Part shown: positions 9,839 through 18,745 of the stretch, one piece after another | Layout of the letters: the number at the start of each line of letters is the position of its first letter | Numbering within the stretch: the stretch's first letter is position 1 | Assembly: GCA_029782145.1 (NCBI GenBank) | Contig: JAKOVH010000026.1 | Location: 186,001-250,000, forward strand | DNA: 64,000 nt | Reading direction: 5' to 3' | Source of the DNA: Actinomycetes bacterium | GTDB lineage: Bacteria; Actinomycetota; Acidimicrobiia; Acidimicrobiales; Acidimicrobilacustridaceae | Notes under the pieces: generated by a model | Database searches by the model: none | Seen by the model: only the letters and a program-made list of their open reading frames with translations | What the model was told of the DNA's origin: nothing | Position numbers and translations under genes: made by a program

Positions 9839-12201
9839 GCCGGCGAACCTCTTCCGCCCTGGCCACCGGCGCGGTGGGCGCGGTCGCCCGCAGCGAGCTG
9901 CGCCGGTACTGGCGCCGCCTGCTGGTGCTCGGCCTGGCCGCCGGCGTGCTCGGCTCCGCCGTGGTCGGCGTCGCCGTCGTGGCCCGCCGCGCCGCCACCG
10001 CCTTCGACCGGCTGGCCGCGGCCACCGACATGGAGGACGCCAGCGTGTCCGTCTTCGGCGACCCCGCGGTCGTCCCCGAGGTCCGGGCGCTGCCGCAGGT
10101 CCGCCGCTCGTCGGTGAGCACCATGTTCGTCGGTGCCATCACGGGCCACGGCGTCGCCTACCTGAGCCTGCGCTCGTCTCCACCCGACGCCCTCGGTCGG
10201 CCCGTGCTCGTCGAGGGCCGGCTCCCCCACCCGGACGACCCCGACGAGGTCGTCGTCACCGAGGAGCTCGCCGCCCGGATGCAGGTCCGGTTCGGGTCGA
10301 GCTTCTCCTACTGCCTGCTCACCACCCAGGAGTTCGCCAGCTTCGACACCGGCTTCGGCGAGCCGGACGGCCCCTGCGCCACCCTGCGGGTCACGGGGGT
10401 CGGGCGCCGGGCGGGCAGCGACCAGAGCACGAACGTCTACGCCGGGCCCGCCTTCGCCGACCGCTACGGCGCCGGCACCGTCGCCGGGCGGGTGGTCGAC
10501 GTGCGCCTGGCCGGCGGCGCGGCCGCCGTCGGCGCCTTCAGCGACGAGGTCGCGGCGATCGCGGCGGACCATCCCCCGGCGGCCGGCGCCGAGGAGTTCC
10601 CGGTCGCCTCCGTGTCGAGCCCCCGAGCCACGCGGGAGTCGGCGTCGGCCACCGCCCGGGTGCTCGTCGGCGGCCTGGTGGTCTGCGCCGTGGTGGCCGC
10701 AGTGGTGGGCCTGCTGCTGATCGGGCAGGCCCTCGGCCGCCAGTTCGAGGCCGAGGCCGCCGACCAGCAGGTCGAGGCGGCGCTGGGCCTGACCCCGCTC
10801 GAGCGCTGCCTCGGCCGGGTCGTCCCGTCGCTCGCCACCGCGGTCGTCGCCGCGGTGGTCACCCTGGCGGGCGCCGGGCTCGCCGCCACGGTGGAGCCGC
10901 TGGGCCCGCTGGCCGCCCTCGAGCCCCACCCCGGGTGGGCGCCGAACGTCGCCGTGGCCCTCGGCGGGGCGGTCCTGGTGGCGGTGGCCACGCTGGCCCT
11001 GGCGGCCCTCGCCGCGTGGCGGGCGGGACGGCGCCGTGCCGCGGGCGGCGTGGGCGCCCGCTCGGCCCGACGGACCGGACGGGCCCTGGTGGGCGGGCCG
11101 GTGGTGTCGACCGGGCTCTCCCTGGCCCTCGGCCGGGGCCGGCGCGGTGGCCGGTTGCCCGTGCGCGCCACCCTGGCGACGGTGGTCGTGGGGGTCGCCG
11201 GGGTCACCGCCGCGCTCACCTTCGCCGCCTCCCTCCACCGCCTGGGCGACCAGCCGGCCCGCTGGGGTTGGAACGGCGACGTCATCGTCGTCGACGCCCG
11301 TGCCGAGGTCGTGGCCGACGTGACCGCCGACCCGCGCGTGCGGAGCGCCGTGTGGCTGCACCAGGTGACCGGCACGCTCGACGGGGCCGACGCCACCCTC
11401 TTCAGCTACGAGCCCACCGCGGGCGCCGGGACCGGTTGGACGCTGCTGCGGGGCTCGGCGCCCTCAGGGCCCGCCGAGGTCGTGATGGGACCGAAGTTGG
11501 CCCGCCGCCTCGGAGCCGGCGTCGGCGACGAGGTCGCGCTCGGCCTGGCCGACGGCACCGCCCGCCCCCTGCGGGTCGTGGGCCTGGGCCTCGGCCCCAC
11601 CGACGCCAGCGACGGATTCGCCGACAGCGCCCTCGTCGAGCCGGGCGCCCTCGACGGCGCCGCCGTGAGCGGCGCCATCGACGGACTGCTGGTGCGGGCC
11701 GGGTCGGGCGACGACGCGCAGGCGCTGGTGGACGACCTCTCCGGCCGCTACGAGCTGACCACGCCCGCGCCGCCCACACCGGTGCAGGACGTGCTCGACC
11801 TCGACCGCATCCCCGACCTCCTCGTGGCCTACCTCGGGGTGGTGGCGCTGGCTGCGCTGGCCAACGGCCTGGCCGTGGTGGTGCGCCGCCGGTCGCGCGA
11901 CCTGGCGGCGCTGCGCACGATCGGCCTGACGCCCGGCCAGACGGTGGCGGCCGTGCTCACCGCGGCCGCCGCCACCACCGGCATCGGCCTGGTCGTGGGC
12001 GTCCCTCTCGGGCTGGCGGTGGGCCGGCTGGTCTGGTGGACGGTGACCGATCGGGTGGGCCTGGCCACCGACGTCGCCGTGCCGACCGCCGGCCTCGTCC
12101 TGGTCGTCGCCGGCGCAGTGGTGGTCGCCCTCGTCGCTTCTGCGCTCCCCGCCGTCCGGGCCGGCCGCCTGCGCCCGGGTGAGCTGCTCCGGGCGGAGTA
12201 G
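9835..12201 (+). CDS. FtsX/MacB-type ABC transporter permease
   Basis: The 788-residue protein has an N-terminal membrane segment (about 28-50), a large extracytoplasmic region, and two FtsX-like transmembrane bundles (about 275-420 and 655-775), with a further extracytoplasmic domain between them. This two-halved layout matches MacB/LolCE-like exporters and antibiotic-peptide permeases. It would use the ATPase at 7704-8432. The ATG overlaps the kinase stop (ATGA); an upstream in-frame ATG at 9772 would extend into the kinase gene and was rejected. Substrate unknown. Confidence 0.85.
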   Translation: MSRRTSSALATGAVGAVARSELRRYWRRLLVLGLAAGVLGSAVVGVAVVARRAATAFDRLAAATDMEDASVSVFGDPAVVPEVRALPQVRRSSVSTMFVGAITGHGVAYLSLRSSPPDALGRPVLVEGRLPHPDDPDEVVVTEELAARMQVRFGSSFSYCLLTTQEFASFDTGFGEPDGPCATLRVTGVGRRAGSDQSTNVYAGPAFADRYGAGTVAGRVVDVRLAGGAAAVGAFSDEVAAIAADHPPAAGAEEFPVASVSSPRATRESASATARVLVGGLVVCAVVAAVVGLLLIGQALGRQFEAEAADQQVEAALGLTPLERCLGRVVPSLATAVVAAVVTLAGAGLAATVEPLGPLAALEPHPGWAPNVAVALGGAVLVAVATLALAALAAWRAGRRRAAGGVGARSARRTGRALVGGPVVSTGLSLALGRGRRGGRLPVRATLATVVVGVAGVTAALTFAASLHRLGDQPARWGWNGDVIVVDARAEVVADVTADPRVRSAVWLHQVTGTLDGADATLFSYEPTAGAGTGWTLLRGSAPSGPAEVVMGPKLARRLGAGVGDEVALGLADGTARPLRVVGLGLGPTDASDGFADSALVEPGALDGAAVSGAIDGLLVRAGSGDDAQALVDDLSGRYELTTPAPPTPVQDVLDLDRIPDLLVAYLGVVALAALANGLAVVVRRRSRDLAALRTIGLTPGQTVAAVLTAAAATTGIGLVVGVPLGLAVGRLVWWTVTDRVGLATDVAVPTAGLVLVVAGAVVVALVASALPAVRAGRLRPGELLRAE

Positions 12202-12229
12202 GTCACCGAGCAGGTGGGGGACCGAGGGA

Positions 12230-12628
12230 TCAGACCCCGGCGGCCCAGCCGTCGTGGCGGTGCCACCAGAGGCGGTGGAGGACCTCCCCGCTCAGCTCCT
12301 CCTTGTGCACGTAGGCGACGGCGCCGCAGTCGCGGGCACCGGTGGGAAGGTCGGCGTGGTCGTAGCTCGAGCACAGGACCACCACCGCCCGGGGGTTGTC
12401 GGCGACGATGCGGCGGGTGGCCTCGATGCCGCTCACGGCGCCCAGGTTGATGTCCATCACCACCAGGTCCGGTTCCACCTCGGCGGCCTTCGCCACCGCC
12501 CCCTCGGCCGTGTCGGCGTCGCCCACCCACCGGAAGCCGGGCGTGCGGTCGAGCACGGAGCGGGCCGCGGTGCGGAACGGCGCCTGGTCGTCGACGACCA
12601 GCACGGTGATCTCGGAGGGGGCGGCCAC
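12230..12628 (-). CDS. Stand-alone response-regulator receiver domain
   Basis: This 132-residue protein is a single REC domain: VLVVDDQAPFRTAA supplies the acidic pocket, LVVMDINLG the phosphoacceptor Asp, CSS the conserved Ser/Thr position and VAYVHKEE the Lys. No DNA-binding output domain follows and the protein ends about ten residues after the last helix, so it may act through protein contacts or as a phosphate sink. It is convergent to the ABC permease gene and next to a full LuxR-type regulator. Confidence 0.85.
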   Translation of the reverse strand: MAAPSEITVLVVDDQAPFRTAARSVLDRTPGFRWVGDADTAEGAVAKAAEVEPDLVVMDINLGAVSGIEATRRIVADNPRAVVVLCSSYDHADLPTGARDCGAVAYVHKEELSGEVLHRLWWHRHDGWAAGV

Positions 12629-12691
12629 CAGATCAGTCTGACCGGCGGCCTGCGGGGCGACCAGGGTGCGGGCCGGTGGGCGGGGGTGTGG

Positions 12692-13363
12692 CTAGCTTCC
12701 CCCCGCGTCGTCGAGCCACAGCAGCACCGCCTTCACCCGACGGTTCACGTCGGGCTCCTCGGTCAGGCCCAGCTTGGAGAAGATCGAGTTGGTGTGCTTC
12801 TCGACCGCCCGCTCCGAGAGCACGAGGGAGGCGGCGATGGCGGCGTTGCTCTTGCCCTGGGCCATCTCCCCCAGCACCTCCCGCTCGCGGGGCGTGAGGC
12901 GATCGACCTCGCTGCGGCGCGCCGGTCGGGTGGCCGACACCAGCCCCTCGACCACCCGCGGGTCGATCACCGAGCCGCCCGCGGCCACCTGGCGAACCGC
13001 GTCGGCGAGGTCGTCGGCCTCCGCCACGCGCTCCTTCAGCAGGTAGGCCCGCCCGCCGGAGCCCTCGGCCAGCAGGGCGAGCGCGTAGGCCGGCTCCTCG
13101 TGCTGGGACAGCACCACCACGCCCACGCCGGGACGCTCGGCCCGCAGGTCGGCCGCCAGGCGGATGCCCTCGTCGGTGCCGCTCGGGGGCATGCGGATGT
13201 CGGTGACGACGACGTCGGGCTCGAGCTGCTCGACGAGGCGCCGGGTGTCGCCGAGGTCGCCGGCCGTGCCCACCACCTCGATGTCGGGCGCGGCGGCGAG
13301 CACGCGCTCCACACCTGCCCGCACCAGCAGGTTGTCCTCGGCGAGGACCACACGGATGGCCAT
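12692..13363 (-). CDS. NarL/FixJ-family response regulator (REC + LuxR HTH)
   Basis: The 223-residue regulator has an N-terminal REC domain (VVLAEDN, phosphoacceptor Asp in VVVTDIRMP, Lys in YLLKERV) and a C-terminal LuxR-type HTH (LTPREREVLGEMAQGKSNAAIA...ERAVEKHTNSIFSKLGL). ATG 13363 is the natural start before RVVLAEDN. With the NarL-type kinase at 8429-9838 it forms a plausible two-component pair. The gene diverges from mftE across a region containing a long perfect hairpin. Confidence 0.9.
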   Translation of the reverse strand: MAIRVVLAEDNLLVRAGVERVLAAAPDIEVVGTAGDLGDTRRLVEQLEPDVVVTDIRMPPSGTDEGIRLAADLRAERPGVGVVVLSQHEEPAYALALLAEGSGGRAYLLKERVAEADDLADAVRQVAAGGSVIDPRVVEGLVSATRPARRSEVDRLTPREREVLGEMAQGKSNAAIAASLVLSERAVEKHTNSIFSKLGLTEEPDVNRRVKAVLLWLDDAGGS

Positions 13364-13440
13364 GCAGCCACCGTACGCGCCGCTCGCCACCCCGCCGTCC
13401 CACCTCGTCCGCCCCCCTCCTCCCCCACCCCCCTCGCCCG

Positions 13441-13490
13441 GTTCTGGTGGAGATCTACGTGCGCATGTGGTCGTAGATCTCCACCAGAAC
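13441..13490. repeat. Perfect 19-bp inverted repeat with 12-nt loop
   Basis: The left arm (13441-13459, GTTCTGGTGGAGATCTACG) is exactly complementary to the right arm at 13472-13490, with a 12-base spacer. It lies between the divergent LuxR-type regulator and mftE genes, so it is not placed as an ordinary terminator. It could be an operator, an RNA hairpin in the mftE leader, or a REP-like dispersed palindrome. Its AGATCT core is rare in this GC-rich setting. Confidence 0.8.
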
Positions 13491-13547
13491 GAGGGTGGCG
13501 GGCGGGATCGGGGGTGCGAGGGGGACGAAGGGTGCGACGATGGCCGG

Positions 13548-14231
13548 GTGGGCGCGCACGATCTGGGGGACCGGACCTGGCCGGAGGTCGACCGGTGCGA
13601 CCGCACGCTGCTCGTCGTGCCGCTCGGCAGCGTCGAGCAGCACGGGCCCCACCTGCCCCTCGACACCGACACCCGCATCGCCGTCGCCCTCGCCGACCGG
13701 CTGGCCGCCGCCCGCCCCGACGCGCTGGTGGCGCCACCCCTGGCCTACGGCGCGTCCGGCGAGCACGCCGCGTTCGCCGGCACCCTGTCGATCGGCACCG
13801 ACGCGCTGGCCACGACCCTGGTTGAGCTCGTCCGCTCGGCCGACCGCTTCGCCGGGGTGGTGCTGGTCAACGGCCACGGTGGAAACCACGACGCGGTGCA
13901 CGCCGCCTCCAGGGTGCTCCACCGGGAGGGTCGGTCGGTGCTCGCCTGGTCTCCGTCGGTCGAGGGCGGCGACGCCCACGCCGGACGCACCGAGACCTCG
14001 CTGCTGCTCGCCCTCGACCCGTCGTGCGTGCACCTCGACCGGGCCGAGCGCGGGGCCACCGCTCCCCTGGACCGGCTGATGGGCGAGCTGCGCTCGGGTG
14101 GGGTGGCGGCGGTCGCCCCCAACGGCGTGCTCGGCGACCCCACCGGCGCCACCGCCGCCGAGGGTGCCGTGCTGTGCGAGCGGCTCGTCGCCGCCCTCGT
14201 GGCCGCCGTCGAGGTGGCGTTCCCCCGGTGA
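13548..14231 (+). CDS. mftE: Creatininase-family peptidase, mycofactocin maturation protease MftE
   Basis: This 227-residue protein has the creatininase metal-site motifs: VPLGSVEQHGPHLPLDTD near the N terminus, LVNGHGGN in the middle and DAHAGRTETS further on. MftE removes the C-terminal dipeptide from the MftC-modified precursor MftA during mycofactocin synthesis. The assignment rests on the family plus the adjoining MftF-like glycosyltransferase, with which it overlaps by 4 bp (GTGA). GTG 13548 is the in-frame start just before the conserved domain. No mftA, mftB, mftC or mftD lies in the window. Confidence 0.85.
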   Translation: MGAHDLGDRTWPEVDRCDRTLLVVPLGSVEQHGPHLPLDTDTRIAVALADRLAAARPDALVAPPLAYGASGEHAAFAGTLSIGTDALATTLVELVRSADRFAGVVLVNGHGGNHDAVHAASRVLHREGRSVLAWSPSVEGGDAHAGRTETSLLLALDPSCVHLDRAERGATAPLDRLMGELRSGGVAAVAPNGVLGDPTGATAAEGAVLCERLVAALVAAVEVAFPR

Positions 14232-15739
14232 CGCCCGAGCCCAACGGCACGCCGTCTGGCGCCCCGGGAGCGCTGGCCGGGCTGCGGGTCACGGCCGACA
14301 CCACGATGGAGGTCCACGCCGAGGGCCGGGTGCTGCTCGGCGGGTCGCCGCTGCGGGTCGTGCGGCTCACCCCTGCGGGCGCCCAGCTCGTGCGCCGGGT
14401 GCTCGACGGCCAGCCCGTGCCCGCCGGCCGCGCCGCCAGCGCGCTCGTGCGGCGGCTGCTCGACGGTGGCCTGGTGCACCCCGTCCCCGGGGAAGGCCCC
14501 TACGGCCCGGGCGACGTGACCGTGGTGGTGCCCGTGCGGGGCACCGTGCCGGCCTCGTTGCTGGCGAGCGTCGGCCCGGTGGCGGCCGTGGTGGTCGTCG
14601 ACGACGCCTCACCCGTGCCGGTGGCCGTCCCGGCCTCGACACCCCACGGCACGCCGGTCCGGGTCGTGCGCCACCCCACCGGCAGGGGGCCGGCGGCGGC
14701 ACGCAACACCGGCCTGGCCGAGGTCACCACCGACCTCGCGGCCTTCGTCGACGCCGACTGCGAGCCCTCGCCGAGCTGGCTCGACGGGCTGCTCGGGCAC
14801 CTCGCCGACCCGGAGGTGGCGGTGGTGGCGCCCCGCATCGTGGCCGCCGAGCCCGACGTCGGCCCGCGGCCCGGCCGGCGCCGACGGCCCTCCCGGCTCG
14901 CCCGCTACGAGCAGAGCCGCTCGGCGCTCGACCTGGGCGGTCGGCCGGCCCGGGTCCGGGCCCGCACGAGGGTGTCGTTCGTGCCGTCGGCGGCCCTGCT
15001 GGCCCGCGCCGAGGCCCTGCGGGCGATCGGGGGCTTCGACGCCACCATGGCCGTCGGCGAGGACGTCGACCTGGTGTGGCGCCTCGACGAGGGCGGACGG
15101 TCGGTGCGCTACGAGCCGGCGGCCCACGTCGCCCACCGGCACCGCACGACCCTCGCGGCGTGGGCCACCCGGCGCTTCGACTACGGCACCTCGGCCGGGC
15201 CGCTCGCCCGACGGCATCCCGGGGCCCTGGTGCCCGTGGAGGCCTCGCCGTGGAGCGTGGCGGCGTGGGGCCTGGTCGCCGCCGGGCACCCCGTGGCCGG
15301 CCTGGGGGTGGCGGGGGCGACCACCGTGGCCCTGGCCCGCAAGCTCGGTGCGGTCGAGAGCGCGCCCGCGCTGGCGGCACGGGTCGCGGGCCGTGGTCAC
15401 CTGGGCGCCGGTCGCCTCCTCGCCCAGGCGCTGGTGCGCCCGTGGTGGCCCGTCACCGGGGCGCTGCTCGCCGTGGTGCCGTCGCGCCGGCTGCGGGCGG
15501 TGGTGGCCGCAGCCGTCCTCGGCCCGCCGCTGTACGACTGGGCCCGGGAGAGGCCACCGCTCGGGCCGTTCGCGTACGTGGCCCTCCGCCTGGCCGACGA
15601 CGTCGCCTACAGCGCCGGCGTCTGGGTGGGCGCGCTGCGCTCGGGCACCGCCGAGCCGCTCGTGCCCGAGCTCACCTCCTGGCCCCGGCCGAGCCGCTAC
15701 TCGACGTTCCGGGCCCGGCGGGCGGCTAGCCCACGTTGA
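14228..15739 (+). CDS. mftF: Mycofactocin glycosyltransferase MftF-like
   Basis: The 503-residue protein has a short N-terminal domain (about 1-95) like MftF, then a GT2-type glycosyltransferase: VVVPVRG, VVVVDDASP, a GPAAARNTGL loop, the DADCEP metal-binding DxD, and a GEDVDLVWRL motif. Hydrophobic segments near the C terminus may attach it to the membrane. In mycobacteria MftF adds beta-1,4 glucose chains to premycofactocin. The gene is coupled to mftE and its 3' end overlaps the convergent FKBP gene by 14 bp. Confidence 0.85.
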   Translation: MTPEPNGTPSGAPGALAGLRVTADTTMEVHAEGRVLLGGSPLRVVRLTPAGAQLVRRVLDGQPVPAGRAASALVRRLLDGGLVHPVPGEGPYGPGDVTVVVPVRGTVPASLLASVGPVAAVVVVDDASPVPVAVPASTPHGTPVRVVRHPTGRGPAAARNTGLAEVTTDLAAFVDADCEPSPSWLDGLLGHLADPEVAVVAPRIVAAEPDVGPRPGRRRRPSRLARYEQSRSALDLGGRPARVRARTRVSFVPSAALLARAEALRAIGGFDATMAVGEDVDLVWRLDEGGRSVRYEPAAHVAHRHRTTLAAWATRRFDYGTSAGPLARRHPGALVPVEASPWSVAAWGLVAAGHPVAGLGVAGATTVALARKLGAVESAPALAARVAGRGHLGAGRLLAQALVRPWWPVTGALLAVVPSRRLRAVVAAAVLGPPLYDWARERPPLGPFAYVALRLADDVAYSAGVWVGALRSGTAEPLVPELTSWPRPSRYSTFRARRAASPR

Positions 15740-16100
15740 GCAGGTCGACCACGAACACCAGCGTCTCGCCGCCCTTGATCACGCCGCCGGCGCCTCGGCT
15801 GCCGTAGCCCTTGTGCGGCGGGATGGTGATGCGGCGGCGGCCGCCCACCTTCATGCCGGCGACGCCCTCGTCCCAGCCCTCGATCACCTGTCCGGCGCCC
15901 AGCCGGAAGGCGAAGGTGTCGTTGCGGTCCCAGGAGGCGTCGAACTGCGTGCCGTCGCTCCAGGCGTGGCCCACGTAGTGGACGGTGACCACCGCGCCGG
16001 CCACGGCCTCGGCGCCGTCGCCTACCTCGATGTCCTCGACCACGAGGTCGGCGGGCGGCTCGCCCTCGGGGATGGTCACGTCGGGCTTGGTGTCGGCCAT
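15726..16100 (-). CDS. FKBP-type peptidyl-prolyl cis-trans isomerase
   Basis: The 124-residue protein is a single FKBP domain: VTVHYVGHAWSDGTQFDASW, then GQVIEGWDEGVAGMKVGGRRRITIPP and YG, ending LVFVVDLLNV. The key hydrophobic pocket residues, including the VIEGW segment, are present. No signal peptide is visible, so it is probably a cytosolic folding helper. The reading frame ends within the last 14 bp of convergent mftF. Confidence 0.9.
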   Translation of the reverse strand: MADTKPDVTIPEGEPPADLVVEDIEVGDGAEAVAGAVVTVHYVGHAWSDGTQFDASWDRNDTFAFRLGAGQVIEGWDEGVAGMKVGGRRRITIPPHKGYGSRGAGGVIKGGETLVFVVDLLNVG

Positions 16101-16175
16101 CGGGCCAACCTAGTGCCGTCCGGGCCGGGACCGGCCGAGCCCTCGACGTTCAGCGGCCGGCGCCGGCGGGGGTGA

Positions 16176-17042
16176 TCATCGGCGGCGCACCAGCAGCGTC
16201 CGCCACTCGTCGTCGGCCAGGGTGCCGCACAGGTCGAACCCCAGCACCTCGAACGCCGGCAGCACGTCGCCGACCTGCACGCCGAGCACCCCGCTCAGCA
16301 CCAGCGTGCCGTCGTCGGCCACGACGCGCGCGAGGGCGGGCGCCAGCTCGACCAGCGTGCCGGCGGCGATGTTGGCCACCACCACGTCGTAGGCGCCCGG
16401 CTCGAGCTCCTCGGCGGGGGTCGCCGAGGCCACCACCACGTGGCTCACCCCGTTGCGCTCGGCGTTGTCGGCGGTGGCGCGGACCGCCTCGGGGTCGACG
16501 TCGACGGCCACGACCACGGCCGCACCCATCCGGGCGGCAGCCACCGACAGGACCCCGCTGCCCGACCCCACGTCGGCCACCGCGCTCGCCGGCTCGACCA
16601 GTTGCTCCAGCTCGGTCAGGCACATCCGGGTGGTCGGGTGGGCGCCGCTGCCGAACGCCCGGCCGGGGTCGATCGACAGCACCACGTCGTCGTCGTCGGC
16701 CCACGGGGGCGGCTCCTGCCAGGCCGGCACCACCACGAACCGGCTGCCCGCTCGCCACGGACGGGCGTAGGTGCGCCACGCGTCGAGGTCCCGATCGCCG
16801 TCGATGGGCTCGACCGACACCGGGCCGCAGCCGCGCATCCGGTCGGCCACCTGCTCGGCCAGGGCGGCGGCGACGCCGGCGCGCAGCTCGACATGGCCGT
16901 TGCCGGCACAGGCGCGCTCCTCGACCCCCGCCACGCCGGCCTCCCAGAGCAGGCCGCTGACCACGTCGACGTCGCGGGCGAGGACGCGCACGACCACGGT
17001 GGACCACTCCGAGGAGCCGAGCGGGTCGAGGCGGGACGTCAC
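16176..17042 (-). CDS. prmA: Ribosomal protein L11 methyltransferase-like
   Basis: The 288-residue protein has the PrmA pattern: an N-terminal domain, then IDPGRAFGSGAHPTTRMCL, SAM motif VADVGSGSGVLSVAA, VDVDPEAVRATADNAERN and the catalytic NIAAGTLVEL loop. PrmA trimethylates L11 lysines using SAM. The ATG is supported by the SEWSTVVVRV opening typical of the family. It is in a minus-strand run with FKBP and DUF3039 genes. Confidence 0.85.
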   Translation of the reverse strand: MTSRLDPLGSSEWSTVVVRVLARDVDVVSGLLWEAGVAGVEERACAGNGHVELRAGVAAALAEQVADRMRGCGPVSVEPIDGDRDLDAWRTYARPWRAGSRFVVVPAWQEPPPWADDDDVVLSIDPGRAFGSGAHPTTRMCLTELEQLVEPASAVADVGSGSGVLSVAAARMGAAVVVAVDVDPEAVRATADNAERNGVSHVVVASATPAEELEPGAYDVVVANIAAGTLVELAPALARVVADDGTLVLSGVLGVQVGDVLPAFEVLGFDLCGTLADDEWRTLLVRRR

Positions 17043-17081
17043 GGACAGGGGGCGGGGCGGCAGAACGGCGCGCCGCGGCGC

Positions 17082-17312
17082 TCAGTCGACCCCGTAGGTG
17101 GCGGCCAGGGCCTGGCGGCACGCCTCGCACACGGGGTAGCGGTCGGGATCCCGGGTGGGGATGAAGCGCTCACCGCAGAGGGCGGTGATCTCCTCACCCA
17201 GGACGTAGCCGCGCATCTGGTCGTCCTTGCGGATGATGTGAGCGACCTTGCCGTCCTCGAGATCGGGATCAGAAGGACGGGTGTCGGGGCGTTCGATGAC
17301 CTCGCTGCTCAC
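17082..17312 (-). CDS. DUF3039 zinc-ribbon-like protein
   Basis: This 76-residue protein has the DUF3039 pattern: VAHIIRKDDQMRGYVLGEEITALCGERF followed by PVCEACRQAL. The three cysteines with CxxC spacing suggest a small metal site. DUF3039 proteins are common in actinobacteria and their role is unknown. GTG 17312 gives the family's normal length. It lies between prmA and a secreted peptidase gene. Confidence 0.8.
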   Translation of the reverse strand: MSSEVIERPDTRPSDPDLEDGKVAHIIRKDDQMRGYVLGEEITALCGERFIPTRDPDRYPVCEACRQALAATYGVD

Positions 17313-17368
17313 ACCCCGAAGGGTATCCCCGCCCGCTGGCTCGCCCGCAAGCTCGTCGAACACCCACG

Positions 17369-18619
17369 TCAGGCCCCGGTGGTCGACCAGTGCCAGGGCT
17401 CGCTGGGCAGGTTGGCGAAGCCGAAGCGGGCGGCGTTGGCGGCGAGCCACCGGAACGCCGGGCTGGACCGGGACTCGATGAAGGCCCCACCGACGCTGAA
17501 GTCGACCGCCAGACCCTGCTCGTGCAGCGACGCGCCCGGCCGGGCCGTCGGCGGCGAGCACTGGTCGGCGGGCATCTCGTAGAGCTGGTAGTCGCTCCAC
17601 CCGCAGTTCTGCCCCCGCAACGCCACCTGGTTGCGGCTGTCGCGCCACCCGTAGCCGTCGAGGTGGATGCCGTCGGCCGCCGCCGCGGCCAGCAGCTGCC
17701 GGAGGTTCGGGCCGACGCTCGCCGCGACCGTGATGCCGCCGACCGTGACCAGCGGGGGTCGGGGCGCGTTCTTCACGCTGGCCACCTCGAGGCGCGACGA
17801 GCCCCCGGCCGCTCCGGTGGAGGGACCGCCCCGCGCCACCGGCACCCGGGCCACGGCGGCCGCCAGCGCCGCCTCCTCCTCGGCGACCCTCTGGCCCAGG
17901 TCGGCGTCGACCCGCGCCAGGTGGGCGGCGTCGGCGAGGCGGTCGTCGAGGCGGGCCCGCACCTGCTCGGCGAACGCCTGCTGCTCGGTGCGGGCCTGAT
18001 CGAGCGAGTGCAGCGCCTGCTCGGCCTCCGCGGCCGCCTGCTCCGCGCTCCTGCGGGCGTCGACGGCGCGCTGGCGCTGGTCGTCGAGGCGCTGGCGGGC
18101 CGCTCGCAGCTCGTCGAGCACGTCGGCGTCGGTCCCCGACCGCATCTGCAGCAGGGCGCGCCGGGTGGCGTCCTCCTGGGCGCTGCTCGCCTCGAGGCGG
18201 CGCAGGACGTCCTCCTCCGGCGGTGACACGTAGGCGTCGACGGCGTAGGCGACCACCCGGGCCTGCAGCTCGTCGACCTGGGCGCTGGTCGAGGCGATGG
18301 CCCGCTCCGCCTCTCGGGCCTCCGCCGTGCTGAGCTCGACCTGGCGGCGGGCGTCGGTCAGCGCCGCCTGCCGGCCCCGGACGTTCTCGTCCAGGGTGCC
18401 GAGCGCGGCGGCCACCTGCTGCTGGTCGCCCTTCAAGGCATCCACCTGGGCCGCGACCCGGGCCTGCTCGGCCCGCACCTGCGCCCGCTGCTCCCGGGCG
18501 CTCTCGGCCTGGGCGCTCGCGGGCGCCACCACCCACACCGTCGCCAGCACCGACGCGACGACGGCGGCCACGAGGGCCACCGTGGTGGTGCGTCGGTTGC
18601 AGCGCGGGGTCGAGCTCAT
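17369..18619 (-). CDS. Secreted coiled-coil M15/VanY-type peptidase
   Basis: The 416-residue protein has an N-terminal signal/anchor (about 12-37, ending APASAQA), a long Ala/Arg/Gln-rich coiled coil (about 38-235) like those of envelope hydrolase regulators, and a C-terminal D,D-carboxypeptidase domain. The M15 zinc motifs are visible as SLHEQGLAVDF (H-x6-D) and EPWHW (E-x2-H), with GWRDSRNQ upstream. It probably trims peptidoglycan cross-bridges outside the cell; the coiled coil may contact the division machinery. That last point is inference. Confidence 0.85.
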   Translation of the reverse strand: MSSTPRCNRRTTTVALVAAVVASVLATVWVVAPASAQAESAREQRAQVRAEQARVAAQVDALKGDQQQVAAALGTLDENVRGRQAALTDARRQVELSTAEAREAERAIASTSAQVDELQARVVAYAVDAYVSPPEEDVLRRLEASSAQEDATRRALLQMRSGTDADVLDELRAARQRLDDQRQRAVDARRSAEQAAAEAEQALHSLDQARTEQQAFAEQVRARLDDRLADAAHLARVDADLGQRVAEEEAALAAAVARVPVARGGPSTGAAGGSSRLEVASVKNAPRPPLVTVGGITVAASVGPNLRQLLAAAAADGIHLDGYGWRDSRNQVALRGQNCGWSDYQLYEMPADQCSPPTARPGASLHEQGLAVDFSVGGAFIESRSSPAFRWLAANAARFGFANLPSEPWHWSTTGA

Positions 18620-18745
18620 GGGTCCTCTGACGCGTCACGTCGAGGAAGGCCCGGCATCCGCCCGCGAGCTGAGGGTGACCATACCGCCACACCACGCCGT
18701 TGACCAGGGGCGGAGCGCGGAGCCGGGCGATACGGTCGAGGCATC

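Noticed and set aside
8583..12182. Very long plus-strand open frame across the kinase and permease genes
   Set aside because: It is an Arg/Pro-rich shadow frame made by high GC; the other frames have clear kinase and permease motifs.
13441..13490. Transcription terminator for the LuxR-type regulator
   Set aside because: That gene is transcribed away from the hairpin, and no U-tract follows either arm.
13455..14033. Minus-strand open frame ending in the hairpin
   Set aside because: It lies antisense to mftE, and its C-terminal residues are simply the hairpin arm; no family similarity.
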